A DNA stretch of 64,000 bases from Berberis thunbergii (taxonomy: Eukaryota > Streptophyta > Magnoliopsida > Ranunculales > Berberidaceae): the NCBI GenBank assembly GCA_003290165.1, contig QNQO01005803.1:186001-250000 (forward strand). The letters are read 5' to 3'. Position 1 is the first letter of the stretch; the number at the start of each line of letters is the position of its first letter. Made by a program: the position numbers and the translations under genes. The notes below the pieces were generated by a model. It had not been told where the DNA came from. It did not search any database and worked only from the letters and a program-made list of their open reading frames with translations. Shown here in pieces: positions 63,931 through 64,000 of the stretch.

Positions 63931-64000
63931 AGTATATCAGCAATTGCCTTGATTGATTCAGGGGCTGATATGAATTGTATCCAAGAAGGTGTTGTACCTT
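63931..64000 (+). pseudogene. Pararetroviral aspartic protease, start (truncated by window)
   Basis: ISAIALIDSGADMNCIQEGV contains the DSGA active-site motif of caulimovirid proteases, in the same frame as the zinc knuckle. The sequence ends at the window edge. The motif is intact here, unlike DSF in the minus-strand element. Confidence 0.88.

Larger units (their letters stand above)
59559..64000 (+). mobile_element. Endogenous pararetroviral element of conventional order (runs off the window)
   Basis: Leader, tRNA-iMet primer site, movement protein, linker, capsid, zinc knuckle and start of aspartic protease, in that order, the arrangement of petuvirus/florendovirus-type polyproteins. RT and RNase H should follow to the right of the window. 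Several frameshifts and a stop show this copy is inactive. Confidence 0.9.

Overview
This window is nuclear DNA of a flowering plant, probably a eudicot. The evidence is an intact two-exon EF-1alpha gene with plant tef-box, telo-box and leader intron, plant-type TEs (Tat-lineage Ty3/gypsy, CACTA, hAT, Mutator-like, tRNA-derived SINE) and endogenous Caulimoviridae-like sequence primed by tRNA-iMet. Apart from EF-1alpha almost everything is mobile or viral in origin.

Layout. (1) 1-564 and 13697-17706: RT/RNase H/integrase remains of a Tat-lineage Ty3/gypsy element with 3' tandem repeats and an antisense extra ORF. (2) 565-13693: a CACTA DNA transposon inserted into that element's RNase H domain (13-bp perfect terminal inverted repeats, 3-bp ACA target duplication). 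It carries exon fragments, with introns, of RPL11, a rhomboid, SYP61, kinesin-5, REV1, AP-4 beta, RPT5 and several unrecognised genes, all on the minus strand. (3) 17.7-23.8 kb: mostly uncharacterised AT-rich DNA with one clean SINE and two related inverted-repeat elements. (4) 23.8-34.1 kb: a TE nest consisting of a Mutator-like element (holding a hAT-type element and a short gypsy derivative), then two further TAGGGGTG-type hAT elements, one with a chromovirus inside. (5) 34.1-36.7 kb: the EF-1alpha gene, whose core promoter starts about 55 bp from the last hAT element. (6) 37.1-64 kb: endogenous pararetrovirus sequence in three parts.

The pararetroviral part is the most unusual. Six complete copies and one partial copy of a 2,520-bp chimeric unit lie head to tail (37391-53689). 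Each unit joins leader plus the N-terminal part of a capsid polyprotein in sense to two capsid/protease fragments in antisense and permuted order. The array meets, tail to tail, a minus-strand element (53690-59558) whose long uninterrupted ORF reads capsid, zinc knuckle, degenerate protease, then movement protein, so that the movement protein sits where reverse transcriptase normally lies. That element is head to head with a conventional-order element (movement protein, capsid, zinc knuckle, protease) that runs off the right edge. The first two parts could be a second, RT-less genome component, or a defective derivative, depending on the third type for replication; this is inference.

Family assignments come from motifs read by eye; no database search was possible. 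Gene capture boundaries were set from splice-site dinucleotides and reading frame.
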